Positions 17,705-27,000 are shown, counted from the stretch's first letter. The stretch: 64,000 nt of DNA from Flavobacterium panici (GCF_903819335.1 NZ_CAIJDE010000029.1:39219-103218); one strand, 5' to 3'. Notes: a model not told the origin generated them from the sequence alone. Numbers and translations: made by a program.

Positions 17705-18562
17705 TTATGGCCATATCGTATCTTTATATTGTTCCTTTTTAATTATTTTTCCTTTTAAAAAAGTTACCCTTTTAGTTTTATTCTTTGAATAATAGTAAAC
17801 CATAGAGTCCCCTTTTGTCTTATAGATATATAGATTGCCAAATTTTTTAACCATATATAAATCCCCCTTTTGATTATTAAACGTCTGGATCGTCAACGGT
17901 AATCCTTCATAAAAACGAACATGCTCAGTATGCATACCCACATACCTGTCTTTAAGAATCGCACCTTCTCGATATAAAGAATCATTGCTAAACTCTTTAT
18001 AATAACCAGTTCCGTCTTTACCAAAATTCTCCTGATAAATAATTTTTCCATTTAGATTATAGCAGATATATTCACCTCTGTAATAAGAACTTTTATATAA
18101 AGTATATACTCTGGCTAACGTGTTATTTTCGGGATGATATTCTTTCTGAATTCCTTCCTGTTCTCCATTTACAAAATGGTAGACCGAAATGAATTTACCT
18201 GTAATATGATCGTATACCATCTGGAATCCGTCTAATTCTCCCTTATCGTTATAGTTATCTTCACCTTCCAAAGCGTTACTATGATAATATTTCCATAAAC
18301 CTACTTTTTTATGATATTTAATTCTACCTATAAAATAATCACTTGTATGGTATACATAAAAGATCTTGTAGTAACCATCCTTTTTTATGAAGTTGCTATC
18401 TTTTTCAAACACTAAAATGGTGTCTAAAGGAATTTTATATAAACTATCTTTATATATAATGTGTTTTTCTTTCCATCGCTCCGGCTCTTTTTTACAGCTT
18501 ACTGACAATAGCAAAAACAATAAGGAAGCTTTTATAATATGAAACTGGTTATTTTTTATCAT
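17705..18562 (-). CDS. MORN-like repeat lipoprotein, candidate immunity protein
   Basis: 285 residues with a signal peptide and lipobox ending at C23 (LLSVSC). The mature part has several short beta repeats of the form GxxKxYYxxGxLxGExxYxxG (GLWKYYHSNALEGEDNY, GIQKEYHPEN, GYYKEFSNDSLYREG), like MORN_2/YwqK-family proteins. Lipoproteins of this type act outside the inner membrane, where an amidase effector would attack. It sits 49 nt upstream of that effector and 32 nt behind Hcp. A role as immunity protein is inferred from compartment and position; family members labelled antitoxin have little experimental backing. Confidence 0.65.
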   Translation of the reverse strand: MIKNNQFHIIKASLLFLLLSVSCKKEPERWKEKHIIYKDSLYKIPLDTILVFEKDSNFIKKDGYYKIFYVYHTSDYFIGRIKYHKKVGLWKYYHSNALEGEDNYNDKGELDGFQMVYDHITGKFISVYHFVNGEQEGIQKEYHPENNTLARVYTLYKSSYYRGEYICYNLNGKIIYQENFGKDGTGYYKEFSNDSLYREGAILKDRYVGMHTEHVRFYEGLPLTIQTFNNQKGDLYMVKKFGNLYIYKTKGDSMVYYYSKNKTKRVTFLKGKIIKKEQYKDTIWP

Positions 18563-18594
18563 GGTTTAGTTATTGGTATTGAGTTTCGTTTTCT

Positions 18595-18987
18595 TTAAGA
18601 ATTCTTCCAATTATTCTCAAATAAAGTATTCCCAATTTTTATTTCATTAGAGGTAATTGTTATCTCTGTTCTCATAGGAACTGTTCCTTCACTGCGAAAG
18701 CTTTTATGAAACGAAATACAATAGGCTTTTTTAAAAGTTATATTTTTCATTGTACTCATGGCATCTCTGCGATAAAAAATAACTTTTCCGTCTTTAGTGC
18801 TGGTATGTGAAACCATCCAGTCCGAAAATAAATCTGTACTTGTACTCTCTACAACTAGCCTAACCTGACCTCCTTTTGCTTTATTAGCAGGTTTTCCATT
18901 ATTATCAATACTTTGATTAAAGCTGACGTCAAATTCTAAAACATTGAAAATTTCATTATCTAATTCTAATTTTGCTAAAAAACTCAT
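18595..18987 (-). CDS. tssD: Type VI secretion tube protein Hcp (TssD, Bacteroidota type)
   Basis: 130 residues, the usual size. It starts MSFLAKLELDNEIFNVLEF and has the Bacteroidota Hcp pattern: beta-rich core, DVSFNQSID, GGQVRLVVES, a short helix (LFSDWMVS), then ITFKKAYCISFHKSF and ITITSNEIKIGNTLFEN. Hcp hexamers stack into the expelled tube, and small effectors may ride in the lumen. It is the first gene of the minus-strand island, probably under its own promoter in 18988-19140, where no clear consensus was recognised. Confidence 0.85.
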   Translation of the reverse strand: MSFLAKLELDNEIFNVLEFDVSFNQSIDNNGKPANKAKGGQVRLVVESTSTDLFSDWMVSHTSTKDGKVIFYRRDAMSTMKNITFKKAYCISFHKSFRSEGTVPMRTEITITSNEIKIGNTLFENNWKNS

Positions 18988-19144
18988 TTTGTTTATTTAT
19001 TTAATGGTTACTAAATTGATTTTGATCGGATGTTATAAGTATTTTACCGTTTATATATAGTAAATAAAATACTACATTTAAAATGTGAATATAACACTTT
19101 TTTCTAAATAATGTAAGAAAAAGAAAACAAAATAAACAATATAC

Positions 19145-19186
19145 ATAAAAAAATGCCTCAAGAGTTAATAAGCTCTTGAGGCATTT
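19145..19186 (-). terminator. Strong terminator after nrdA
   Basis: AAATGCCTCAAGAG (19151-19164) pairs perfectly with CTCTTGAGGCATTT (19173-19186); the loop is 8 nt. On the minus strand the stem runs into a T-run (TTTTTTTATG), 62 nt after the nrdA stop. It separates the ribonucleotide reductase genes from the type VI island. Confidence 0.9.
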
Positions 19187-19247
19187 GCATCAATTTTTTG
19201 AAAAATTAGAAATTAAATTTCCACTATTTTATAAGTAAATTTATTTT

Positions 19248-20945
19248 TTACGATTCACAACTACTACAAGTGACCAAACTTGTTACCAATTCTTTAGAAA
19301 CACTTTGGCTTCTTTGGTAATACAAACTTTTTACACCCAATTGCCATGCTTCGATCATTAAACGGTTTACTTCCTTAATTGGCAATTCTGCCGGAATATT
19401 AAGATTTAAACTCTGTCCCTGATCTACAAACTTCTGGCGAATTCCTGCCTGCTGTACAATTTCCAGCTGACTGATTTCTTTAAACGTTTTAAAAACATCT
19501 TTCTCTGTTTGAGAAAGCTGCGACATGTGCTGAACACTTCCGCCATTTAGCATAATTTCTCTCCAAACTTCTTCATTATCCAGACCTTTTTCTTCAAGCA
19601 GTTTTTTTAGGTATTTATTTTTACGCATAAAATTACCTTTACTCAAACCAGCTTTATAATAGTTACTGCTAAAAGGTTCAATTCCCGGAGAAGTCTGCCC
19701 TAAAATTGCCGAAGATGAAGTTGTTGGCGCAATTGCCATTGTTGTCGTATTACGTCTTCCGTAACCTTTCAACAATTCTGGTTCACCATAAATTCTCGCT
19801 AATTCCTGCGTTGCTTTATCAGCCTTATCGCTTATATGTTTAAAAATTTCTGTCGTTTTCAATTTAGCTTCCATTCCTTCAAACGGAATCATATTTTTCT
19901 GTAAATAAGAATGCCAGCCTAAAACACCTAAACCTAATGCACGGTGTCTTTTAGCAAATTTATTCGCTGCCGAAAGATAATAGTTACCTTCCGTTTTTTC
20001 GATGAATTCCTGCAATACCGCATCAAGGAAAAAGATAGCCAGTTTTACCGCTTCAGTATCTTTCCATTCTTCGTAAAGCTCCAAATTCATAGATGATAAA
20101 CAGCAGATAAACGATTCGTCCTGAGTTGACGGCAGCATAATCTCACTGCATAAATTACTCGCGTTGATTCTCAGGTTTTGATCTTTATAAACCTGCGGTT
20201 TGCTTTTATTTACGTTATCACTGAAAAAGATATAAGGCAGTCCTTTTTGCTGACGGCTTTCTAAAACCTTTGCCCAAATTTGCCTTTTATCATTATCACC
20301 ATCAATCATTTCCTGCATCCAGTAATCAGGAACACAAATTCCCGTAAACAAATTCTGGATTGGATTTCCAATACTTTTAATTTTCAAAAATTCTTCAATA
20401 TCCGGATGATCAATATCTAAATACGCTGCAAAAGCTCCGCGACGTACTCCGCCTTGAGAAATCGTGTCCATAGCCGTATCAAAAAGTTTCATAAAACTTA
20501 CCGCTCCACTACTCTTTCCGTTATCCGTTACCGCACTTCCGCGTTCACGCAATTCTCCAAAATAACCCGATGTTCCACCGCCTATTTTAGTCTGCATGAT
20601 CACTTCGCCCAGTTTATGTGTAATTCCTTCGATTTTATCCGGAACGTGTACGTTAAAACAAGAAATAGGCAAACCTCTTTCGGTTCCCATATTCGCCCAA
20701 ACCGGCGAGCTGATACTCATCCAGCCGCGTTCAATCATTTCTACAAAAGACTCTTTTAATTCCGGTTTATACAATCTTCTTGCGGCAGCGGTACAAATTC
20801 TGTCAATTGCACCTTCTACCGTTTCACCTTTTAAAAGATAACCACGATTTAAAATTTGTTCACTCTCAGAGTTCTTCCACCACATTTTGGTTCCTGCTTC
20901 ATTTTGCGGAAGACTATTTACTTCATTTATATCTATTGTACTCAT
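19248..20945 (-). CDS. nrdA: Class I ribonucleoside-diphosphate reductase large subunit
   Basis: 565 residues, short for NrdA because the N-terminal ATP-cone is missing. Redox C96 (ISCFN), catalytic N264-L-C266-S-E268 and C281/C282 are present; the radical relay YY is in SLYYQRSQS and the C-terminus carries the swivel pair CSSC followed by ES. It reduces ribonucleoside diphosphates to deoxyribonucleotides in the cytoplasm with NrdB. It starts 12 nt after nrdB and ends at a strong terminator, so nrdB-nrdA is a two-gene operon. Without the cone, overall activity must be controlled otherwise, perhaps by specificity site or expression. Confidence 0.95.
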   Translation of the reverse strand: MSTIDINEVNSLPQNEAGTKMWWKNSESEQILNRGYLLKGETVEGAIDRICTAAARRLYKPELKESFVEMIERGWMSISSPVWANMGTERGLPISCFNVHVPDKIEGITHKLGEVIMQTKIGGGTSGYFGELRERGSAVTDNGKSSGAVSFMKLFDTAMDTISQGGVRRGAFAAYLDIDHPDIEEFLKIKSIGNPIQNLFTGICVPDYWMQEMIDGDNDKRQIWAKVLESRQQKGLPYIFFSDNVNKSKPQVYKDQNLRINASNLCSEIMLPSTQDESFICCLSSMNLELYEEWKDTEAVKLAIFFLDAVLQEFIEKTEGNYYLSAANKFAKRHRALGLGVLGWHSYLQKNMIPFEGMEAKLKTTEIFKHISDKADKATQELARIYGEPELLKGYGRRNTTTMAIAPTTSSSAILGQTSPGIEPFSSNYYKAGLSKGNFMRKNKYLKKLLEEKGLDNEEVWREIMLNGGSVQHMSQLSQTEKDVFKTFKEISQLEIVQQAGIRQKFVDQGQSLNLNIPAELPIKEVNRLMIEAWQLGVKSLYYQRSQSVSKELVTSLVTCSSCES

Positions 20946-20957
20946 ACTGTTTTGCTA

Positions 20958-21932
20958 TTAGAAAAGATCGTTTGCCGTAATACTTTTATCGTGTTTGGTA
21001 TATTCTACAGGACGTTTTGCAAAAAAATCATCCAGACTGTTTGCAAAAACTTCTTCTTCAAACCAGGCCAAAGCTTTGTAATCTTCCATATTAACATTGA
21101 ATATGGTTGGGATTCCAATTTGTTTTAAACTTTCGTCAAGTCTAAATTTCATAAAATTCACTAAATCACCTTTTTTAATACTTTCAATTTCACCTTCTTC
21201 AAATATCCAGTCTAATATGTCTGATTCGACTGCAATAGAATCCTTAACCGTTTCTCTAATTAATTCTAAAGTATCAGCATCAAAATAATCCGGAAATTCT
21301 TCTCTGATTTTATTGATAATGAAAATTCCGCCATTAGCATGAATCTGTTCATCGATAGAAGTCCAAGCAATAATATTGCTTACATTTTTCATGTAACCTT
21401 TAAATCTTGTAAAAGAAAGCAGAATAGCAAACTGGCTGAAAAGCGAAACGTTTTCAATTAAAATACTGAATAAAATCAGCGAAACCATATATTTACGGTT
21501 GTCCTGAGAACGTGTATCTTTTAAAACATTCGAAAGATAATCGACACGTCTGCGGATAACCGGAACGTCCAAAAGTTTTTCAAATTCATCGTTATAACCT
21601 AATACTTCAAGAAGGCGGGAATAGGATTCAGAATGTCTGAATTCACACTCTGCAAAAGTGGTTCCTAAACCATTAAATTCAGGTTTTGGAAAGTGCTCGT
21701 AAATGTTTCCCCAAAAACTTTTTACAGCTACCTCAATCTGTGCAATTGCCAGTAAACTATTCTTCACAGCCGTTTTTTCTGCTGTTGTTAAATGAGCATG
21801 AAAATCCTGAGTATCAGCAGTAAAATCAACTTCTGTGTGAACCCAATACGCTTTATTTATCGCTTCTGTAAATTGCAAAACCTCCGGGTATTCAAAAGGT
21901 TTATAATTGACTCTTTTATCAAATATAGACAT
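20958..21932 (-). CDS. nrdB: Class I ribonucleoside-diphosphate reductase small subunit
   Basis: 324 residues, ferritin-like helical fold. Metal ligands E67 (QIEVAV), E97 and H100 (E-F-R-H) and the radical tyrosine Y104 (ExxHxxxY) are present, and SIDEQIHANGG gives the later Glu/His pair. The first ligand appears to be Glu rather than the Asp of the Escherichia coli enzyme. Tyr at the radical position argues for a tyrosyl-radical enzyme rather than the Phe-type Mn/Fe class. It is the first gene of the operon; ATG at 21932. Confidence 0.95.
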   Translation of the reverse strand: MSIFDKRVNYKPFEYPEVLQFTEAINKAYWVHTEVDFTADTQDFHAHLTTAEKTAVKNSLLAIAQIEVAVKSFWGNIYEHFPKPEFNGLGTTFAECEFRHSESYSRLLEVLGYNDEFEKLLDVPVIRRRVDYLSNVLKDTRSQDNRKYMVSLILFSILIENVSLFSQFAILLSFTRFKGYMKNVSNIIAWTSIDEQIHANGGIFIINKIREEFPDYFDADTLELIRETVKDSIAVESDILDWIFEEGEIESIKKGDLVNFMKFRLDESLKQIGIPTIFNVNMEDYKALAWFEEEVFANSLDDFFAKRPVEYTKHDKSITANDLF

Positions 21933-22011
21933 ATATATAGTATTTAACGGTGACTAAGTAAGAATAGAAAATTACAGGATTTGAGGTAGGGAACTGCGTT
22001 TTCTATACCTA

Positions 22012-22019
22012 CAAAATTA
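22012..22019 (-). promoter_or_regulatory. Candidate -7 element of nrdB-nrdA (TAATTTTG on minus strand)
   Basis: Minus-strand TAATTTTG matches TAnnTTTG about 80 nt upstream of the nrdB ATG. No TTG at the usual -33 distance was seen. Confidence 0.4.
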
Positions 22020-22548
22020 ACCCACGATTCTCCTTTAGACTAGGTTTTGATGTTAAAAATCCGAACAATTATCAACAGGAAAAAATGAGATGGAAAACCA
22101 TTAAAAAAACAATTTATTAACAAGCACATAATTTTTCGTAGTTGCCCAAATACCAGTTATTTATACTAAATCTAAATAGAGTTGTCAACATAAAAATTGA
22201 AAAAAAACCGTAGAATGGAAAAACACTTATTAACATCCAAAATTCAAATTTGGACTTTTTTGATCTAATTTTGAGTAAAAGTAAACGTCAAATTTCCTCT
22301 TAAAAGAGTTTCATCTAATAGAAAATAAAATCTGAAATTTAGAAAATGTTCTACTTTTAAAAATATTAATAAACTAATATTCAACTATTTAAAATTTAAA
22401 ATAATAAAAAACATTAAACACTTATTAAACCAAAATATAAAACCGTTGTCATAAAATTTTAAAAAATAGTTGTTGCAGAGAAAAGACAATCGAAAACTTA
22501 GGATTAGATTAAAATTCATTAGAATTAAACTTTTAAAAGCAATAAAAC

Positions 22549-22578
22549 TTGCTATAAAAATATTAATCTTTACATTTG
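22549..22578 (+). promoter_or_regulatory. Bacteroidetes-type promoter for the ankyrin/flavinylation operon
   Basis: TTG (22549-22551), a 19-nt spacer, then TACATTTG (22571-22578) match the TTG-N19-TAnnTTTG consensus. Transcription would begin near 22585, giving an untranslated leader of about 78 nt before the ATG at 22663. Confidence 0.6.
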
Positions 22579-22662
22579 TCATTATTTTGATTTATTCTAA
22601 ATAGACTTTAATCTCATCTATAATTTTTGGAACAAGAACTCCAATAAACAACATAACAAAAT

Positions 22663-24150
22663 ATGAAAAAGAATCTTTTTATTTCTTTAGCATTTGCAGC
22701 TGTTTCATTAGTTAATGCACAGCAAAAAAATACGCTTTTAGAAGCATCATTCTGGAAAACATCTCCAAATGTTGAAACAGTAAAAGCAGAAATAGCAAAA
22801 GGGAACAATCCGGCAGAAGCTAACATTAATGCTTTTGACGTTACGACACTGGCAATCAACAATGATGCTCCAAATGAAACGATCAAATTCTTAATCGATC
22901 AGCCTGGAAACTCTATAACAAAATTAACGCATGATAATCGTATATATTTACACTGGGCAGCTTACAGAGGAAATACAGAATTAGTTGAATATTTAATTAA
23001 AAAAGGTTCTGACGTTAATTTTGAGGACAGCCACGGAACTGCTCCGGCAGATTTTGCAGCTTCAAACGGGCAGGCAAATCCTGCTTTATATGAAGCTTTC
23101 TTCAAAGCCGGAATCGATCCGAAGAAAAAATATGCAAACGGAGCTAACTTATTGCTTTTGGCCATTTCTTCTGATAAAGACTTAAAAGCGGCTGAATATT
23201 TTTCTACAAAAGGATTATCGCTTAAAGATGTAGATGATGAAGGAAATACTGCTTTTACTTATGCTGCAAGATCTGGAAACATTCCTTTCCTGAAAAAACT
23301 TATTGAAAAGGGAATAAAACCAAATGATAATGCACTTTTTACTGCAGCACAAGGAAGCCGTAGAGAAACGAATACAATTGAAACCTATAAATATTTAGTT
23401 GAAGAAGTAAAACTAAAAGCAAATGCACAAAATAAAGCAGGACAAAATGTATTGCACATTTTAGCAGGAAAACCAAATCAGACTGAAATTGTTAAATACT
23501 TTTTAAGCAAAGGTGCTGATGCCAATAAAGCTGATAAAGAAGGAAATACACCTTTAATGGCTGCGGCTTCGGCTAAAGAAACTGCGGTTTTAGAAATTTT
23601 ACTTCCAACAACAAAAAATATTAATGTACAAAACTTAAAGGGAGAATCGGCTTTAACAAACGCAGTACGAACTGGAACGCCAGAAGCTGTAGCTTTACTT
23701 TTAAACAAAGGTGCCGATGTAAATGTAAAAGACAAAGACGGAAACAATTTAGGTGTTTATTTGGTTCAATCATACAAACCTGCCGGAAAAGAAACGACTG
23801 CTGATCCTTTTGATGCAAAAGCTAAATTACTTCAGGACAAAGGATTAAACTTAGCAGCTACTCAAAAAGACGGAAATACTTTATACCATTTCGCAATTAC
23901 AAAAAATAACATTACACTTCTTAAAAAAATAACAGATTTAAAAGTAGACATTAATGCTAAAAACAAAGATGGTTTAACCGCTTTGCACAGAGCGGCAATG
24001 ACATCTAAAGATGATGCAGTTTTAAAATATCTTATTTCTGCCGGAGCAAAGAAAGACATTAATACAGAATTTGATGAAACGGCTTATGCTTTGGCAAAAG
24101 AAAATGAACTACTTACAAAAAACAACGTATCAATTGACTTTTTAAAATAA
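22663..24150 (+). CDS. Secreted ankyrin-repeat protein
   Basis: 495 residues with a signal peptide (MKKNLFISLAFAAVSLVNAQ). It is built of about twelve ankyrin-type repeats (33 residues; LHWAAYRGNTELVEYLIKKG near 100, GNTPLMAAASAKETAVLEIL near 290, GLTALHRAAMTS near 440). Ankyrin repeats bind proteins; in the periplasm this could be a docking or sensing scaffold. It is first of four plus-strand genes leading to a DUF2271 protein (43 nt gap), a PepSY flavoprotein and ApbE, so it may help assemble that redox system. Direct evidence for a partner is lacking. Confidence 0.85.
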   Translation: MKKNLFISLAFAAVSLVNAQQKNTLLEASFWKTSPNVETVKAEIAKGNNPAEANINAFDVTTLAINNDAPNETIKFLIDQPGNSITKLTHDNRIYLHWAAYRGNTELVEYLIKKGSDVNFEDSHGTAPADFAASNGQANPALYEAFFKAGIDPKKKYANGANLLLLAISSDKDLKAAEYFSTKGLSLKDVDDEGNTAFTYAARSGNIPFLKKLIEKGIKPNDNALFTAAQGSRRETNTIETYKYLVEEVKLKANAQNKAGQNVLHILAGKPNQTEIVKYFLSKGADANKADKEGNTPLMAAASAKETAVLEILLPTTKNINVQNLKGESALTNAVRTGTPEAVALLLNKGADVNVKDKDGNNLGVYLVQSYKPAGKETTADPFDAKAKLLQDKGLNLAATQKDGNTLYHFAITKNNITLLKKITDLKVDINAKNKDGLTALHRAAMTSKDDAVLKYLISAGAKKDINTEFDETAYALAKENELLTKNNVSIDFLK

Positions 24151-24193
24151 GTCTTAAAATTCAAAAAATAAAATTCAAAATTCCAATTAAAAA

Positions 24194-24676
24194 ATGAAAT
24201 CAATATTCAAAATTGTACTTACAAGCGCTCTTATCTTTCTTGTTGCTTTACAAGCAAATGCACAATCAAGTAAATACAAATGCATGCTTCAAATGACAAA
24301 TTATATGGGAGAAGGTGCCTATATCGTAGTTTCGCTTATTAACCCAACAGGCGGATATGAAAAAACGCTTTATGTAATGGGCGACGATAAAAAATGGTAC
24401 AAATCTTTAAAAGAATGGAATAAATTTCACGCTCAAAAAGGAGAAGATATCAGTGCAAAAACAGGCGCATCTGTAACTGGCGGTGATCGCAGCGTGACAA
24501 CAATAGAAATTGAAGATTCAAAAATCAATAAAGGTTACAAATTACGTTTTGAAACTGCCGTTGAAGACCAGAAATATTACGTAAGTGATCTTGAAATTCC
24601 GCTTTCAACAGAAGGTTTAGCTGATAAAACAGACGGAAAAGGTTACATCAAATATGTACTACTAAACAAAATATAA
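24194..24676 (+). CDS. DUF2271 family periplasmic protein, candidate flavinylated carrier
   Basis: 160 residues; signal peptide cleaved after about QANAQ (residue 24). The pattern (VSLINPTGGYEKTLYVMG, KKWYKSLKEW) fits DUF2271. Residues 85-95 (D85, then TGASVT at 90-95) resemble the D-x(3-4)-(S/T)GA(S/T) signature of ApbE-flavinylated proteins; S93 would be the FMN acceptor, T95 a second choice. DUF2271, PepSY and ApbE genes together are a published context for extracytoplasmic flavin electron transfer. Attachment of FMN here is predicted, not shown. Confidence 0.78.
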   Translation: MKSIFKIVLTSALIFLVALQANAQSSKYKCMLQMTNYMGEGAYIVVSLINPTGGYEKTLYVMGDDKKWYKSLKEWNKFHAQKGEDISAKTGASVTGGDRSVTTIEIEDSKINKGYKLRFETAVEDQKYYVSDLEIPLSTEGLADKTDGKGYIKYVLLNKI

Positions 24677-24746
24677 TTTTTAGTAATTATTTCTTAACCT
24701 CATAATAAGCATGAATTTTATTTTTTCTGCTTAAACTTGAATTCAG

Positions 24747-24777
24747 GCTTTGTCAAAGTTTTTAATTTTGGCAAAGC
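24747..24777 (+). promoter_or_regulatory. Hairpin between DUF2271 and PepSY genes
   Basis: GCTTTGTCAAA (24747-24757) pairs with TTTGGCAAAGC (24767-24777), with one G-T wobble, around a 9-nt loop. It is followed only by a weak T-rich stretch; it may partly terminate or stabilise the upstream message inside the operon. Confidence 0.45.
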
Positions 24778-24812
24778 TTTAAATATTTTATTACATATCT
24801 AGAATACACTAA

Positions 24813-26996
24813 ATGACTCTTTCTTTCTGGCGTTACGCACATTTGGCTTTAGCCTTATTTTCTTCGATATTTCTGCTTTTAGCATCTGTTACCGGAATTA
24901 TTCTGGCTGTCGATGCCGTACAGGAAAAAACACTTCCGTATAAAGCTGCCAATTTTGATAAAATAACGTTGGGAGAAACATTGCCAATATTGAAAAAAGA
25001 GTATTCAGAAATTACAGAATTGAGTGTCGATCATAATCAGTTTGTAACGCTGCACGCAATTGATGCAGACGGAAATGACATTAATGCTTACATCGATCCC
25101 AAAACTGGAAAAACATTAGGAAAGCCTGAAAAAAAGAGCGAATTTATTCAATGGGTTACCGGTTTTCACCGTTCGCTGTTTCTTCATGAAACCGGACGTT
25201 TTTTTGTGGGCGTAATCTCTTTTTGTTTGTTATTGATTTCGATTTCAGGTTTTGTATTGGTTTTAAAAAGACAAAGAGGAATCCGCAATTTCTTTTCGAA
25301 AATCATAAAAGAATATTTTGCGCAATATTATCACGTTCTTTTTGGACGTCTGGCTTTAATTCCGATTTTTATTATTGCACTTACCGGAACGTATTTATCG
25401 CTCGAAAGATTCAACTTTTTTATGGGCGAAGAAAAACCGAAACCAGTAAAAACAGAGCTTTCGGCGGAAGCCAAAAAAACTTCAGTATTTAAAACTATAT
25501 TGCTGTCTGACGTAAAAAAAATCGAATTTCCTTTTACCGATGATCCTGAAGAATATTATATTATTGAACTTAAACATCGTGAAATTGAAGTCAATCAGGT
25601 TGATGGAACTTTGATTTCTGAAAAGCTTTCACCAAAGACAATTCAGTTTGCCGCTTTAAGCCTTGACCTTCATACGGGAAGAATTAACGGAATCTGGGCG
25701 GTTATTTTAGCAATTGCCTGTATTAATATCCTTTTCTTTATTTATTCTGGTTTTGCCATTACTTTAAAAAGAAGATCAAGCCGAATTAAAAATAAATTCA
25801 AGGCCAATGAAAGTAAATACATTCTTTTGGTTGGTTCTGAAAACGGAAGTTCTTTTCGATTTGCCAATGCCATTTTGAAACAATTAATCGGGCACGGAAA
25901 AAAAGCTTTTATTGCGGAATTAAATAGTTTTTCGGTTTACCCGAAAGCAGAACATATTATTGTTTTTTCATCAACACACGGTTTGGGAGATGCGCCTTCG
26001 AACGGAACAAAATTTAAAGCGCTTTTACAGAAACAAAATCAGGAACAGAAAATTAAATTCTCTGTCGTTGGTTTCGGTTCCAAATCATATCCGGATTTCT
26101 GCCAATTTGCAATTGAAATTGATCAGTTTTTGGAAACTCAAAGCTGGGCAGAACGCTTATTAGATTTACAGACTGTTAACGATAAATCGGCAATAGAATT
26201 TGTAGAATGGATAAAATTATGGAGTTCCAAAGCCGAAATTCCGCTTGCCACTACTCCATCTTTATACAATCATGTTCCTAAAGGTTTGCAGAAATTAATG
26301 GTTTTAGATAAAACACCAATTTCTGATACCGAACATACTTTTATATTGACTTTACGCGCCAATAGCCGAACTAAATTTACTTCGGGTGATTTACTGGCTA
26401 TTTACCCTGCAAATGATTCAAGAGAACGTCTTTATTCTATCGGAAATCATTCCGGAAACGTACAATTGGTCGTAAAACTGCATCCAAACGGATTAGGTTC
26501 TGGATTTTTAAATAATTTAGAAATTGGAGATACAATCAAAGCCCGAATTATCAATAATAAAGCTTTTCATTTTCCTAATAAAGCTCCAAAAGTGGCTTTT
26601 ATTTCTAACGGAACCGGCATCGCTCCTTTCTTAGGAATGATCGAACAAAATAGTGCTAAGAAAGAAATACACTTGTACAGCGGATTTAGAATGGAAACGC
26701 CAACGCTTCAGGCTTATAAAAAGTTTGCCGGAATAATGATTCAAAAAGAGCATTTGGAAAATTTCCACGTTGCTTTATCACGCGAAGCAGAACATATTTA
26801 TGTAATGGATTTGATAAAAAGAGATACTGCTTTTTTTATTGATTTATTGAAACAAGGCGGCGTTATTATGATTTGCGGATCTCTTGCGATGCAAAAAGAT
26901 GTTGAAACAATTCTGGATGAATTGTGCCTTGCAAACGGAACTAAAAGTCTAATAGAATATAAAGAAAATGGGCAATTATTAACCGATTGCTATTAA
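24813..26996 (+). CDS. PepSY-membrane / flavodoxin / FAD-NADPH reductase-like flavoprotein
   Basis: 727 residues. Residues 1-330 are a PepSY-associated membrane domain with four helices (about 8-32, 135-158, 178-200, 285-310). A flavodoxin-like FMN domain follows (VGSENGSSFRFANAIL near 343, STHGLGDAP near 390), then a ferredoxin-reductase module with RLYSIGN (FAD), GNGTGIAPF-type ISNGTGIAPFLGM (NADPH) and MICGSLAMQKDV. It is similar to sulfite-reductase/CPR flavoproteins fused to PepSY. Probably it moves electrons from cytoplasmic NAD(P)H across the inner membrane to the flavinylated periplasmic carrier. Confidence 0.88.
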   Translation: MTLSFWRYAHLALALFSSIFLLLASVTGIILAVDAVQEKTLPYKAANFDKITLGETLPILKKEYSEITELSVDHNQFVTLHAIDADGNDINAYIDPKTGKTLGKPEKKSEFIQWVTGFHRSLFLHETGRFFVGVISFCLLLISISGFVLVLKRQRGIRNFFSKIIKEYFAQYYHVLFGRLALIPIFIIALTGTYLSLERFNFFMGEEKPKPVKTELSAEAKKTSVFKTILLSDVKKIEFPFTDDPEEYYIIELKHREIEVNQVDGTLISEKLSPKTIQFAALSLDLHTGRINGIWAVILAIACINILFFIYSGFAITLKRRSSRIKNKFKANESKYILLVGSENGSSFRFANAILKQLIGHGKKAFIAELNSFSVYPKAEHIIVFSSTHGLGDAPSNGTKFKALLQKQNQEQKIKFSVVGFGSKSYPDFCQFAIEIDQFLETQSWAERLLDLQTVNDKSAIEFVEWIKLWSSKAEIPLATTPSLYNHVPKGLQKLMVLDKTPISDTEHTFILTLRANSRTKFTSGDLLAIYPANDSRERLYSIGNHSGNVQLVVKLHPNGLGSGFLNNLEIGDTIKARIINNKAFHFPNKAPKVAFISNGTGIAPFLGMIEQNSAKKEIHLYSGFRMETPTLQAYKKFAGIMIQKEHLENFHVALSREAEHIYVMDLIKRDTAFFIDLLKQGGVIMICGSLAMQKDVETILDELCLANGTKSLIEYKENGQLLTDCY

Positions 26997-27000
26997 TAAA

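Larger units (their letters stand above)
21933..22662. other. 730-bp divergent promoter region
   Basis: Very AT-rich spacer between nrdB (minus) and the ankyrin gene (plus). It holds a candidate nrdB -7 element near 22012-22019 and a well-placed promoter at 22549-22578. TTATCAACA (22069-22077) and TTGTCAACA (22182-22190) resemble DnaA boxes with mismatches. Small open frames here (22385-22582, 22614-22886) are Ile/Phe/Asn-rich products of base composition or antisense to the ankyrin gene, and are not called. Confidence 0.6.

Noticed and set aside
22050..22200. Replication origin suggested by DnaA-like boxes
   Set aside because: Only two imperfect boxes, no dnaA/gyr/rpmH context; at most a regulatory signal.
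22385..22582. 65-codon minus-strand frame upstream of the ankyrin gene
   Set aside because: Ile/Phe/Asn-rich translation of AT-rich spacer with no support.
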